Part shown: piece after piece, positions 32,621 to 43,916 of the stretch
Layout of the letters: every line of letters begins with the position of its first letter
Numbering within the stretch: the first letter of the stretch is position 1
Origin: Tulasnella sp. 424
Lineage: Eukaryota > Basidiomycota > Agaricomycetes > Cantharellales > Tulasnellaceae
NCBI GenBank assembly: GCA_019633425.1
Contig: WSUB01000040.1
Coordinates: forward strand, 124,001 to 188,000
Reading direction: 5' to 3'
DNA length: 64,000 nucleotides
Notes under the pieces: model-generated
Told to the model about the DNA's origin: nothing
The model's input: only the letters and a program-made list of their open reading frames with translations
Databases searched by the model: none
Position numbers and translations under genes: made by a program

Positions 32621-33583
32621 ATGGCTAGTTCTCCTAATTCTTCGATGGACTCAGTTAGCGTCGTGCGAAGCTACTTCCAGGCGTATTGCCAGCTGTAAGT
32701 TCACTCCCCCCAACTTCCCCGTCTTTTTTCTTTTTTTACCTTTCTCCAGCCACGCTGGCCTTTGCCCCCCTCTTTTTCCTCTTCTTTCGTCATCGGATCA
32801 AGGCCTCCTCAGGGGGGATCCCAGTGCCGAGCTGTGCCTTTTGTCCCCCTTTTTGGTGCCTATTGGGTTGAAATGAACACTAACGCCAAGCCCTTTGTTT
32901 TTCACCTGTTCCAGCGATTACCGGTTAATGGCGATGCACACGACCGACGAGTTTGTTTTCCAAGACCCAGTATTTCCTCACCTTGAAGGTACTCGCAATG
33001 TTGGATATCGAAATCCGTCCATGAGCTTACGTTTATGGCGGCATCGTTGCAGGTGACTTTGCTCGGGCCATGTTCAAGATGTTCATCCAAGGCGCACCCA
33101 AAAGTGGGGCCAAATTCACGATATTGGACGTCAGCCAGGCGACGAGCGATCCAAACGTTGTGAGTGCCTGCGGTTCCCCCTCCATGCCGTCGTCTGAATG
33201 TTTGATTTCTTTGCGTCCAAACAAGGTTAACGCGAAATACCGAGCCGAGTACGCTTTCAACGGACGCCCCGTGACGAACGAAATATCCTCTGTCCTGACC
33301 GTTGAGGACGGTAAAGTCTCCAAGCAAGTAGACTCGTTTGACTTCGCCGGCTGGGCTGGTAAGTCTCTTTTAGTAGCGTTGTCATAACCTCGGAACGAAC
33401 GAGCACGCTAACGCAAAATCTACTCTGCACTCCCATCCAGCGCAAACAGGAGGATTCCTTGGATGGCTTCTCGGTGGAACCTCCTTCGCGCAATCGGCCA
33501 CTCGAGATAAGGCCAAGCATCGTCTCGAGGCTTTCATGAAGAAAGATCCCGACCTGGCAAAAGCGTTGGAAATCCGACGATGA
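32621..33583 (+). CDS. NTF2-like/SnoaL-like small protein
   Basis: Five exons: 32621-32694, 32915-32988, 33053-33159, 33226-33358 and 33441-33583, about 176 residues. An N-terminal helix (VVRSYFQAYCQLDY) leads into a region with DEFVFQDPVFPHLEG, then alternating strands (YRAEYAFNGRPVTNEISSVLTV), the pattern of the NTF2-like cone fold used by SnoaL-like proteins. The C-terminus adds a Gly-rich GGFLGWLLGG segment and a basic helix. The reaction or binding partner cannot be told from sequence. The fold call is an inference from pattern; the exon model is consistent in phase throughout. Confidence 0.75.
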
Positions 33584-34316
33584 ACAATTAGCTTTTTAGC
33601 TTCGCTTTTGTCTTCCTTGTCCCTCTCGACGTTCACCCACTCGCTTCGACTCGTCTTTCATCTGTTTCTCAGGCTCTCCCCGAACTTTAATTGATCCACC
33701 ATTCGTAGCCCTTACATTACTTTATACTTTGTCAAGGACATTGTCTGGATTTTACATAATTACATTCTTTTGCCGGGCAAACGCTATTCACATAGAAGCT
33801 CGCGGTTGTTGTACCTTTTGCTTCCAGCTTTGCTTCTTCGTCACCCTTGCGAGGCTCAGGAACAGAATCTTGAGAGTTCAAGATTTGTGGATAGGGATGC
33901 CTTTCGTTTTCTCCGACCTTGGGCACGTGCACCATTCATATCAACCACAGGACAGTGTTCCCAAGGTCGAAACCTGACCTCTGAATCTGGACGAATTTCT
34001 TACACCTCACGATTTTATAAAGCTGGACTTCGCGCCCATAACGGGCGGCTCCTAGTCGCCCCTGAACTCGCTCTGATGTCATCGGCAACTCAAGCCACCC
34101 ATCTGCTTCACTGATATCCCGTGCTCATAATGTGCAATAATCGTACAAAAATATCATCCGGAATTACATACGGGGCACAAAATGTTCGGAATGGGATATT
34201 TGGGGGAACCGGGCGAGCGTCGGGTGAAGCATATAATAGTCCATGCCAAGGGCGCATGGCCGGCGTCACGCAAAACGCCACCGGCCGACAGGGTCCTGGC
34301 GTGTGCGTGCCGTTTA
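33584..34316. other. convergent 3' region between NTF2-like and PEX11 genes
   Basis: A 733-base gap with no supported gene. Short open frames are not conserved-looking. Confidence 0.45.
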
Positions 34317-35486
34317 TTACACCTTCTTGCCAGCCGCAGCCGCCCATTGCAGTCTCAAGGCCATTACGGAAGTGATAAAGCTACCAAGTTGGGATTATAT
34401 ATTTCAGCTCAAAGACCGAACGGCAAGGAAAGTGAGGGTTAGGAAACGTACCCGAAGACACCGCAAAGACCTTCGTTCACGTGCACGTAGCCGAGGTTCG
34501 AAGCAGGCAGCCAGATGTCAAAGACGTCCATGACCAATTGGTAGCGAATCGCAGAGTGGTCCCTGAAGGATGAGAGAAGAGGCTGTGAGTGATTCGGCGG
34601 CAAGGGGCTCAAATGTGACGCAGTTAAGGCACACCTGGAGAGCGCTTGAAGTTCATACGCGATATCTTCTGGGACGTCGGACTTTTCACTGGTATTGGCC
34701 TTGCGAAGCTCCTTCATGGACGACGCATGTCGGTTGATCTAAATGCGGCAAAGGTGAACGGTTGCAACGTGTTCGTCGCCCATCAGCAAGATGTTCTCCG
34801 AATAAGCCCCCCGAAAGGGTTTGCAAGAGAGAGAGAGAGAGGAAAACGCACCCTCACGATGCCGTTGGCAATGCTAAGGATAACACCGGCCAACCAGAAT
34901 CGCTGCGCAATCAGGCCGGCTCGGACGGTGTGGACTGGGTCCAAGGTGAGGAAGCGAACTCCGTTGGCCCAGACGATACTGTCGAAAGTAAGGTACCCGG
35001 CGTAGCTGAGTTGGCGGGCTACGGCAGTCCACTTCTCGAATTTGTGTCCACCAGACACATGTGCCGAGTTCATGGCGAGCTGAAGGTGCTCGAGCGGCTT
35101 GAAGAGGCGGAAGACTACAGAAACATCAATGAAAGAAACCCAACGACGTTCAATGAAAAAATGCCCATGTAAACCAGGAGTAGATGTTACATACGCTTTC
35201 GGCCCATCGCCATGGCGGACTTGAGTGCCGCCCAACGATGTCCATGGGTGTTGAACCCGTTGCGGATCAGGACGTAGGCATAGAAGCGAGCAAAGTACTG
35301 GATCGCCCGATATGTCTATGTACACAAAAATAGGTTCACAGAACCTCTTTCAGACCTTGTTCTCCGGTGGAGGCCTTGAACGCGGAGCCTCACCTTGTCG
35401 CGTCCAGTAGTGGTGGCCAGTACCCGCAAGCTGTTGGAGACCTTGGGGTGGAAGACGAGGTTGCTGACGCGGTCCGAGACTGTCAT
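34317..35486 (-). CDS. PEX11: peroxisomal membrane protein Pex11
   Basis: Six exons on the minus strand: 35486-35394, 35315-35195, 35114-34858, 34738-34635, 34562-34452 and 34380-34317, about 249 residues, the usual Pex11 length. It promotes elongation and fission of peroxisomes. Family marks are GRDK followed by the amphipathic AIQYFARFYAYVL, the segment LFRLFKPLEHLQLA, WLAGVILSIANGI, and a C-terminus ending GFITSVMALRLQW plus a basic tail. Exon 6 is essential: reading through the exon 5 donor gives a stop after GYVS and loses the conserved ITSVMALRLQW end. Confidence 0.9.
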
Positions 35487-36294
35487 TTTTGGTTTCGCTT
35501 GGGATGGATTGCTTGCGCGGTGGTCGAAAGAGTATGGTTGGGTATGGGTGGGAAGGAGGGAGACGAGGATTGATGCGTGAAGGTGAAGGGTGGTAAGCGT
35601 CAGTCGAAGCTTAAAGGCAACCTCATTGGGAATGCGCCGGTAATCTCCGTTTGCCGGGCGCTCTCTTTCACGAGGCGGCAAGCGCGACAACCCCGCCGCA
35701 CCCCCTTCTTTGGCCACAGCTGAGGGAAGCCATAACTCCCAGATGCAGGAAAATCCGCTTGAGAAAGTTGTGCGAATGGCGAGTATTAGTGAACTATAGA
35801 TATGCAGACTATGGGACAGTTATCATAGAATGATGGACTTTGAAGCTATACTGCTACAGAGGGAAGAATCTCGGGACCTAGATCGACCTGTTCCTCGTGA
35901 ACCTTTCAATAACAGCCGGAAGCGGGAGGAAACTGTCGGATCACGTGTCAGCATACCTCGGCGGGATCGGGTTTCGCCAGCGATGCAAGTTTAGACCAAC
36001 AACCGACCGTCGGGTTCGTAATGGAGCGTGAGGTCCAGGTACAGGGCCTTCAGTGGGCGTCACTGTCGAAGCTCTGTCCCTGCCTGCACGTCACCGCTGT
36101 CCGATGTCCGGTCGTCGAGCCTCCCACCCCAGGCTCGCCGGCTCAGGTTCCAACTATCAGTCCCTCAGGCTTGAACCTCGTTCGACCGGCTCGAAAGAGC
36201 TCCAGAGTACGTCAGGATTTTCTTCTCTCTTCTGGAGCTTCCTAACATTCCTGCCGTTTACCCCGCCTTCCAAACCAATTCTTCACCTACGACT
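35487..36294. other. divergent region between PEX11 and the CPL1-like gene
   Basis: An 808-base gap containing both promoters. I see no coding sequence or RNA gene. Confidence 0.45.
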
Positions 36295-37343
36295 ATGTCG
36301 CCTTTCTCGATCGCTTTTGGGATCCTCCTCATTACACTAGTTGTAAACGGCCTGAGCTGCGACTACGGACAGTATAACGACGATGGAGAATGTACATACT
36401 GCCCTCCGGGGACATACAGCCACAGTACGTTCTGCGCACGAATCGAGCTTAGTTAAAGGTTTTGACCTCGAGATGTTTTGGATCACCAGGAAGTCGACAT
36501 TTGCTCGCAGCGACAGCATGCAACTTAGCCCAGCCAGGTGAGAAGGATCTTGCTTTGATGGTTGAGAACCCTCCTAACCTTCCTTCGGGCAGGTTACTAC
36601 GCGTACGGGCTTCAACCCGACGGTGAGGGTGCCACTTATCAAGTGCCATGTCGTCCAGGTATGTACAGCTACCGATCGTTAGCTCGACCCTCATGATTGA
36701 CCTAATTATTCCTGCGACACCTTTAGGCACATATTCAGACACGACAGGGCAAGACGAATGCGAACCATGTCCGGAAGGTACAGCCTGCCCTAATTATGCC
36801 ATGTCCACTCCCATTCGCCTGGATGGCAATGCCTCGGGGTTGGTTCATGCAGCCAGGTTTTGTAGATGGCCAAAAAAGCTTACACGCTGTTTTTCTTGTC
36901 CCATCGGCAGACGTCGTGAACTGTTCAAATGTCCTCGCAATTACATCAAGTGCTTGCATAGTAACGGTGTTCAAGGTGTACACTGCGTTAACCCGGCTAA
37001 TGATTCGGAGAACTGTGGCGGATGCACCGTAGACGGGGGAGGCAAAGATTGCACGTCAATCGCCAATGTCAGCCTTACCAAATGCGCGCAAGGTCGATGC
37101 GTGATAGGTTAGTTCCCAAATCTCCATGCATCTCCAACCTTTCGTAATTAAACTCCCTGTTCGTTTTTACTAGAGGCATGCCAAAGTGGGTTTCTCAAGA
37201 CTTCGGACGGTCGGGCATGTGTTTCACCAGCGCGCTTCGCTCGGCGACCGATCGATAACAATGCACAAGACAGGTCGGCTCGAGGGTCGGGTGGCGGCGA
37301 AGTGCGGCGGTCTCCATTTCGTCATTCGAGTGGAGAGTACTAG
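36295..37343 (+). CDS. secreted cysteine-rich protein with CPL1-like domain
   Basis: Five exons: 36295-36424, 36490-36537, 36593-36658, 36727-37107 and 37174-37343, about 264 residues. There is a signal peptide (FSIAFGILLITLVVNGLS). Cys-rich CPPGTYS/CPEGTACP repeats of the GCC2/GCC3 type follow, then a C-terminal domain like Cryptococcus Cpl1 (ENCGGC, GGGKDC, CAQGRCVI, ACQSGFLKTSDGRACV). Such proteins are secreted and common in basidiomycetes. Between about 36780 and 36900 the chosen frame loses the cysteine rhythm, while the next frame shows a more repeat-like pattern, so an unrecognised intron or frameshift may lie there. Confidence 0.65.
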
Positions 37344-37768
37344 TAAACCTGTCGGCCTTGTCCTCGGTCTTCTCCCATTGGCCCTCATTCCCGCTCAACT
37401 TGGCAGCGAGAACATCTGCCATGTACCAATATTAGCAGCTGACTGTATAATAAATCTACCTTAAACCCTTTCGAAGATAATCGTACTTCATTTTCACCTA
37501 GAAATTTGTCGATGGCCTTCGCTGCTTCATTTCTCCTCAAATGTCGCGACTTCAAGAAGCGATGAACGTTACATGAAGGCTGGTGAGCTCCGGTTATCAG
37601 CTATCTCTTCCACTTCACAATGAACCACTTAGTCTGAATATTCGAATATTTTGTGGCACCATACAGGTGGTATATTGAAGAGATGTCATAAATCGCCACC
37701 CTTGTTTGTTTGTTTGTGCTTCGCTTCCTGGCAAATTTCCTGGTCACCCCTGCCGTCGGGCTTCAGCA
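37344..37768. other. spacer upstream of SPB1
   Basis: A 425-base gap with no gene. A short TTTG run (TTTGTTTGTTTG) lies near 37705, shortly before the SPB1 start. Confidence 0.45.
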
Positions 37769-40700
37769 ATGGGCAAGTCTGTTAAAAAGTCAGCAAAAGG
37801 GCGTCTAGACAAATACTACAAACTAGCAAAGTGAGAAGACACTTTGCATCCTTAGCGGGGCGTCGCCACTTACCGCGTCCGTTGTTCAGGGAGCAAGGAT
37901 TCCGCGCTCGTTCAGCCTTCAAGTTAATCCAGCTCAACCGAAAATACGAGTTCCTGACAAGAGCCAAATTCTGCATTGATCTCTGCGCTGCTCCTGGAGG
38001 ATGGCTTCAAGTGGCTAGCAAGTACATGCCCCAGGGAAGTCTCATCCTCGGATGCGACCTCGACGCCATCAAGCCCATACCCCGTGTAATCACCTTCGTG
38101 GCCGACATCACCACTCCCGCTTGCAGGCAAATGATTCAAGGCTACTCTAAAGGCTGGCAGGCGGATGTCATCCTACACGACGGAGCTCCAAACGTTGGTC
38201 AAGCTTGGGTTCAGGACGCGTACTCGCAAGCCGACTTGGTGCTCAGCTCGCTCAAGCTGGCCGTGGAGTTCCTCAGGAAGGGTGGAACTTTCATCACAAA
38301 GGTCTTCAGGAGTAAAGATTACAATAGTCTTATGTGGGTGTTCAGTCAGCTTTTCGGGAAAGTGGAAGCTACGAAGCCTCCGTCATCTCGGTGAGTCGCA
38401 TTCATCAACCTCTTCGAACTAGCCGTTTGCTCATTTGCAACCTCAGAAATGTCTCCGCTGAGATTTTCGTCGTGTGCATGAGCTACAAAGCACCTGCGTA
38501 CATCGACCCCAAGTTCCTCGATCCGAAGCACGTTTTCAAAGACGTCGATTCGCTGCCACCAGCACCCATCGTTGAGGACGCTATGACCGTGGCCAGCGGG
38601 TCAACGCACGAAACAGCCAGCTCGGTTCGGCTCAACGCCAAACTCACACCCTCGGCACTTGCGATCTTCAAAGCGGGTAGTAAGAAAGTTAGGCACCGAG
38701 ATGGATACGCAGATGATGCTATCACAACGCTCTTCAAGGCTGGCGCTGCGTCTCAGTTCGTCTTGGGGAACGCTGCAACCGCCATCACCTTCCTAGGAGA
38801 AGTGAACCGCATCGATTTCATATCTGAGGAGGAGAAGCGGTGGTACGGCTTGCCGATAACGGATGACGACATCAAAGCGGACTGCGCGGATCTCAAGGTC
38901 TTGGGCAAACGCGAGTTCCAAAGGCTGCTCAAGTGGAGAGCTGCTATTAGGGAGCAGGTGGGTGCAGGCCGTCTCGTATGAATATGTTCTTCGTTGATGT
39001 TTTGCTCGCATAGGTGGGCATCGAGTCGAAGGGGACCGCTGTTGAAGAAGCGACAGAGGTTGCTGAGATCATTCCAATGGATCCCGCCGAGGAGGACGAG
39101 CAAATTCAGCAAGAGGTAGAACTAATACGCCCTTTTCCTTGCTCATATAACGATGCTGACTGAGCCACTGTAGTTGGAGCGACTCAACGGTGAAGTTGCG
39201 GCGCGTCGGAAGCGGGAACGGCGGAAGAAGAACGAGAAACGAGCAAAAGAAGCAATCAAGCTTCAACTTCGAATGACCGTGCCAACAGACATTGGAATGG
39301 AAGTCCAAGATCAAGCTCTTCATGGCCGAGGCGCAGGCGACGACTTCTTCGACATAAATGAAGCAGAGCGAAAACGAGTTCGCCGAGCAGGTGAAAGTGG
39401 GCTCATGGCCGCGTATGACCGTTACGACGAAGAGTCGTCTGATGACGATGAGACATCGAGGCCAGAAGACATCACGGACACGACCCTGCTGGATTCTGAA
39501 GAAGAGGAGGAACAGCGAGTTGCGAGGCTGGAGGCGGAGATTGACGGGATGTACGACGCCTATATGGAGAAGATGATGGAGAAGGACGCTAAATTCCGAG
39601 TTCGAGAGTCACGGAAGAAGGACAAGGAGCGTTCAGAGGTGTGGGAGGGCGTTTCTGCCCCGAAACCATCAGGCGATTCGGATTCCGAACACGATGACGA
39701 AGACGAGATGTTGGAGGGTGACCCTAAAGGGGAGCGAGGGTGGGATGGAATGATGGCTACGAGGCGAAGGATTGGAGAGTCCAGCGACGAGGAAGACGAT
39801 GGCTCTGATGCCGAGTCTTCTTCGAGCCGTACCTCCGTCCCAGGTGACGACTCATCACGACCGCGAAAACGACGCCGAACGTCGGAATCTTCCGGAGGGT
39901 CTTCGCCTCCCGTCGATAATTCGCCACCAGCTAGGCTAGTGAAGACTTTTGCGAGTCTTGCTCCTTCAAAACCTTCAGGAAGCAAAGCCGCACAGTTATG
40001 GTTCGGCCAAGACCTATTCAAGGACATCGGGGACGTGGACAACTTGACGGATGACGAAGATCAATCTCCTGGAAGATCTGAGCCGGAGTCTGAGGGTTCT
40101 TCAGCCGCCGGCGAAGATGTAGAGGACGATGGGTTTGAGGAGGTGCCGCAAGAGCCGGAGGATACGACGTTGTGGGATGTCGAAGATGAAAATATCGACG
40201 AGAAGAAACAGGAGCTGATCAAGAGTAGGGAGCCAGTTTTATGCTTGCGATTAGTTGATATTTATTGATGGTGGCATTTCATTTCACAGAGCACGGTCTT
40301 CTTACAGCTGAAGCGGTGACAATGGCCCAGAAGCTCGTCAATCGCGAGGTCACCAAAACCCAACTTATCAACGATGGATTCAACCGACTATCGCTTAATC
40401 ACAAAGACGGTCTTCCGCAGTGGTTCCTTGAAGAAGAATCCAACTTTTATGGCGTCAGCTTACCCGTTACTAAAGAGGCCGTCCGGATGCTTCGTGACAA
40501 ACAACGTGCCCTCAATGCTCGTCCAATGAAGAAAATCGCCGAAGCACGGGCACGGAAGAAGTTGCGAGCTGTGAAGAGACTTCAAAAGGCAACCAAGATG
40601 GCGGAGGGAATGATGGACAATGGCGATATGAGCGAGAAGCAGAAAGCGGAGGCAATGATGAAGGTCATGCGTCGAGCAGGTGCTAAGAAGACGAAGAACA

Positions 40701-40925
40701 AAGGTCCTATTAAGACTATCGTCGCTAGAGGGGGCTATAAAGGCGTCAAGGGTGACTTGAAGGGTGTCAAAGGACGGTACCGCATCGTTGATAAACGGAT
40801 GAAGAAAGACGTGAGTGGGATTTCTACGGGTGCACATTCGAATAGCGACTGATTACTGTCTTTCTGTCCCAAAGCTGGCCGGAGAGAAAAGGGCGGCAAA
40901 AAACAAGAAAAAGCGAAAACATTGA
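37769..40925 (+). CDS. SPB1: SPB1, 27S pre-rRNA 2'-O-methyltransferase
   Basis: Seven exons: 37769-37830, 37890-38390, 38447-38957, 39014-39115, 39174-40224, 40290-40810 and 40875-40925, about 932 residues (yeast 841). The N-terminal FtsJ/RrmJ domain binds SAM through [12 protein letters not shown] and shows the catalytic tetrad K32, D118, K157, E192. A central acidic and Ser-rich part follows. The C-terminal Spb1 domain has [18 protein letters not shown] and ends in a basic nuclear/nucleolar tail ([11 protein letters not shown]). It methylates a guanosine in the peptidyl-transferase centre region of 25S rRNA and is needed for 60S assembly in the nucleolus. It converges on the SLS1-like gene with 62 bases between stop codons. 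Confidence 0.95.
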
Positions 40926-40987
40926 GCGCAGAGAACGAAGTATTCCGTATTAGTAAAATAAGCCTGGTAATTCCATCATCGTCTCCG

Positions 40988-43704
40988 TTACTCGTCCACA
41001 AGGGCTGGTCGATATGGTACGAACTTGGCTTGCGGCCGGTAGAAAGGTCGGGCCAAAGCTTTCTTGCATTCCTCCATGAACGTCGTCCACCCTGCGTCTG
41101 TATTCAAACCGACACACTTCATCAATCGTCAGCATTGATATGTCTTTGATGAAACTATGATAATAGAAACTCACTAGAGTGGTTGTTGTGACGCTCCTGC
41201 TATCGAGGTCAGTAATGAATTCGACGAGAGCTTCGGAATCATTCCCGTGGCTGGATGTATTGACTTGAACCAGCGACGACGATTGGAGATAATATGTACT
41301 GTCGTTTAGTACGATAGAACTCAGACCGTCTGGGAGAGGAATCTCATCGAGCTTCTCGAATCTACGCAACGTTGGTGAGAGCAGTGAACAGAACGCAAAT
41401 TCGACCTGTACTCACGATTCGGGAAGCTTTTTGGCAAACTTTTTGAGAATTTGGGGAACGTCTTCAAGTAAGAGAACCTTGTGGTCGAATGCGGTGAAAG
41501 ACATATCTAGAGCTCTGTATCGGAGTGTTGGTTAGAGGGTATGATGGGGAAAGATCGAGAAAACACCATATAGACATACCGATCTGGGCAGGCTAAGTCA
41601 ACTCTTGATAGGGTTCCTAAGCGACACTGTACGGTTGGGGGCTTGCTGCCCTCACGTTGGGTAAAGTCAACGACAACCTGGGAGCGTAGATCGGATTTTG
41701 AAGGAAGGGCTCCTCCTTCAACTGGGCTGAGACCACCTTGGTACACAAGTCGGTATTTTCGTTGCGACTTTACGGGCCCGATTTCAGTAGGCGAAGAACT
41801 ACAGACGTTTTGGCGGGGAAAGGATTGTAACCAAGTGAAAATAGAACGTCGATCGCGTAAGTACTTACAAGTGAACAAAGGTCCGAGTATCCTGGTCGAG
41901 TATTTCGTTGAAGGGGGCCAGCGGACTCGTCGAAGCAGGAGTAAGCGGGGAGAGGCCCAGGCTTTGCCTGGTCGACGTCAACACATGTCCTGTGCTGCCG
42001 GGGGCCATTAGGATGAAGATCATTTCTACCGATATCCATGTCGTACTTACCGGGCTCGTAAGCTCCGAATATATCCCTTGGGTCGAGGTGGAAGGTTATC
42101 TAAGAGCACGGATTTGACGTTTTCTTGCGTTCTAATAAACACATGTCAGTCCCCACCCGTAGTTGAGTAGAAACGATACTCACCCGTCTAGAGACCAGAC
42201 CTGGCTGCTCCAGTCCGAATCATTTGACTCAGTGGTAGAAAGGAGGCCGCCAACTCTCCGAACACGGATGGCCGAATGTCCTGCTGTCCAAGGTAAGGCT
42301 TGCGATGAGAGGAATGGGAAAGCTGCGTATGATTCGGTCGAAGCAACCGGTTCTGCGGCAGGCGGCGGAATGCTGGTGTTCAAATTTACCAGCAGAGGGA
42401 CTTGCTTTGCATCGGCTTCCTGGATTGCAACAAGCAAGGAGAAGGTAAGAGACCCAAAAGGTTGGAGGTCAGGCATCGTGCGTGGACATACATCAAAGCA
42501 AGCTCGGTTAATGAGGCGAGCAGCGCTCTGGTATTTTGCAACCGAGTCAGCCGAAACTTCGATCTGAAGACCCAATAGTCCACGTTGTTAGCTTTTCCCA
42601 AGCGATTAGCAACGTCCAATTACAGAGCCACCATACCTTTTCAGCACCTTCAGCTTGAACGTAAGCACCGGACCTCTTTGAGATTTCCTGGAGTAACTCT
42701 GGGCGGACGCCGTGCTGAAGAGGGAGCTTTACGGAGCGTTGAATTGTTTTCTTATTTTCGGGTTGGTTAGCAATGGAAGGACGTCAGAAGAACAGGCGGG
42801 GACGAACTCTACGAATCTGATTCAGATGTGAGCGCACGGCTGAGATTTGTTCAGGCCTTCCCGTTACTTCGATTCCGAACTGTTTGGGCAATGGCCGAAT
42901 TTTTACTTTGAGTTGCGTCGCGAGAGCTCGCAAACCTCCCCCATCTTCAGAACGAGAAATGATTAGATCCAATGTCGACATTGCCCACGTTCTAGATAGA
43001 AACTTACTTTTGCCAAGTAAAACAACGAGCCTCTCCGGGTTCAAAATTATTTCTATTCAAACGTCGTCAATAAGTCTTCGAGTTGCGGGTTGCTAAATGC
43101 AGATACCTTCTGTTCTAGGCTTCCTATCCTTCAGAGGCGCCGCTTGGGGAGGATGCATATTCCAATGATTATTAATCAAAAATGAAATAGATGCGGCTTT
43201 GGTCCGGGGCAGAGACTGAATTTTGGGGTCCAGCTCCTTAAGGAATCCGTAGATCTGGTCTTCGGTGAATGACCGATTGATGATCCTCGATGTCTTCTCA
43301 TATAATTTTCTGTAGCGCTCGGGGTAGTCAAATTTTGTAGTATCAGGTAGGTTCGCAGGTTTCAGGGCCAAAAGGTCTTCCAGCGTTGGTTCTGAAGCGG
43401 CGGATTCCATCCGGATTTGAGTGAAGCTGCTGCCAGATATAATCTGTTCTTGGATTGGAAGTCCTTTCGGTTTCAATTTCTTGACCCTCCTGGATTTCTT
43501 CGCAGACGTGGTTGAGGAAACTTCGTCGTTTGAATTCGGTGAAGGTTCATTGCTGGGACCAGGTTCTGGGGTGCCCTCGGTCTTTATTCCTTCAGTGACG
43601 TGATGACTAGAGTCCAGAGAATATAGGCGGGTCCCGGCGATATGAGCAGGACGTCGCCTGATAGTCGAGTAGCGAGCAAGAGGTCTGGAGGCGGTGCGGA
43701 GCAT
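40988..43704 (-). CDS. SLS1: SLS1-like mitochondrial inner-membrane regulator
   Basis: Twelve exons join in phase on the minus strand: 43704-43107, 43052-43008, 42944-42808, 42726-42637, 42563-42492, 42419-42184, 42131-42051, 41994-41869, 41798-41580, 41514-41416, 41361-41171 and 41097-40988, about 667 residues (yeast Sls1 is 643). The N-terminus (MLRTASRPLARYSTIRRR) is a mitochondrial presequence; an upstream in-frame Met at 43842 looks less likely. KH-like segments are visible: LLGKNGGGLRALATQ with VTGRPEQISAVRSHL, then RPELLQEISKRSGAYVQ. Yeast Sls1 couples mitochondrial transcription to translation at the inner membrane. The last donor (GTTTCT) was chosen so that the final exon reads GWTTFMEECKKAL; the stronger GTGAGT four bases away gives another C-terminus. 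Confidence 0.65.
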
Positions 43705-43916
43705 GTTGAAGGTGAAATGGTGAAATGGCTCGCTTTGTGGGCGCTTCTCCAAAAATTGGGTCTCACGGTTTCTTTTTCGCAGTTCTAATCCCACCCGTGA
43801 TCTCGCGACAGTCGGATAGCAGTAAGAATCCCGTTTGTGCATGAAGCAACACCAGTAAGCACTTCACACTATCAAGTCTACGACTTACTTGAAACTGAAT
43901 CTCTCCAAAAGGCTGC
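43705..43916. promoter_or_regulatory. short divergent promoter, SLS1-like and PPR genes
   Basis: Only 212 bases separate the chosen start codons of two outward-facing genes whose products both carry mitochondrial targeting features. So short a gap must hold both core promoters. I cannot name a specific factor site. Confidence 0.55.
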
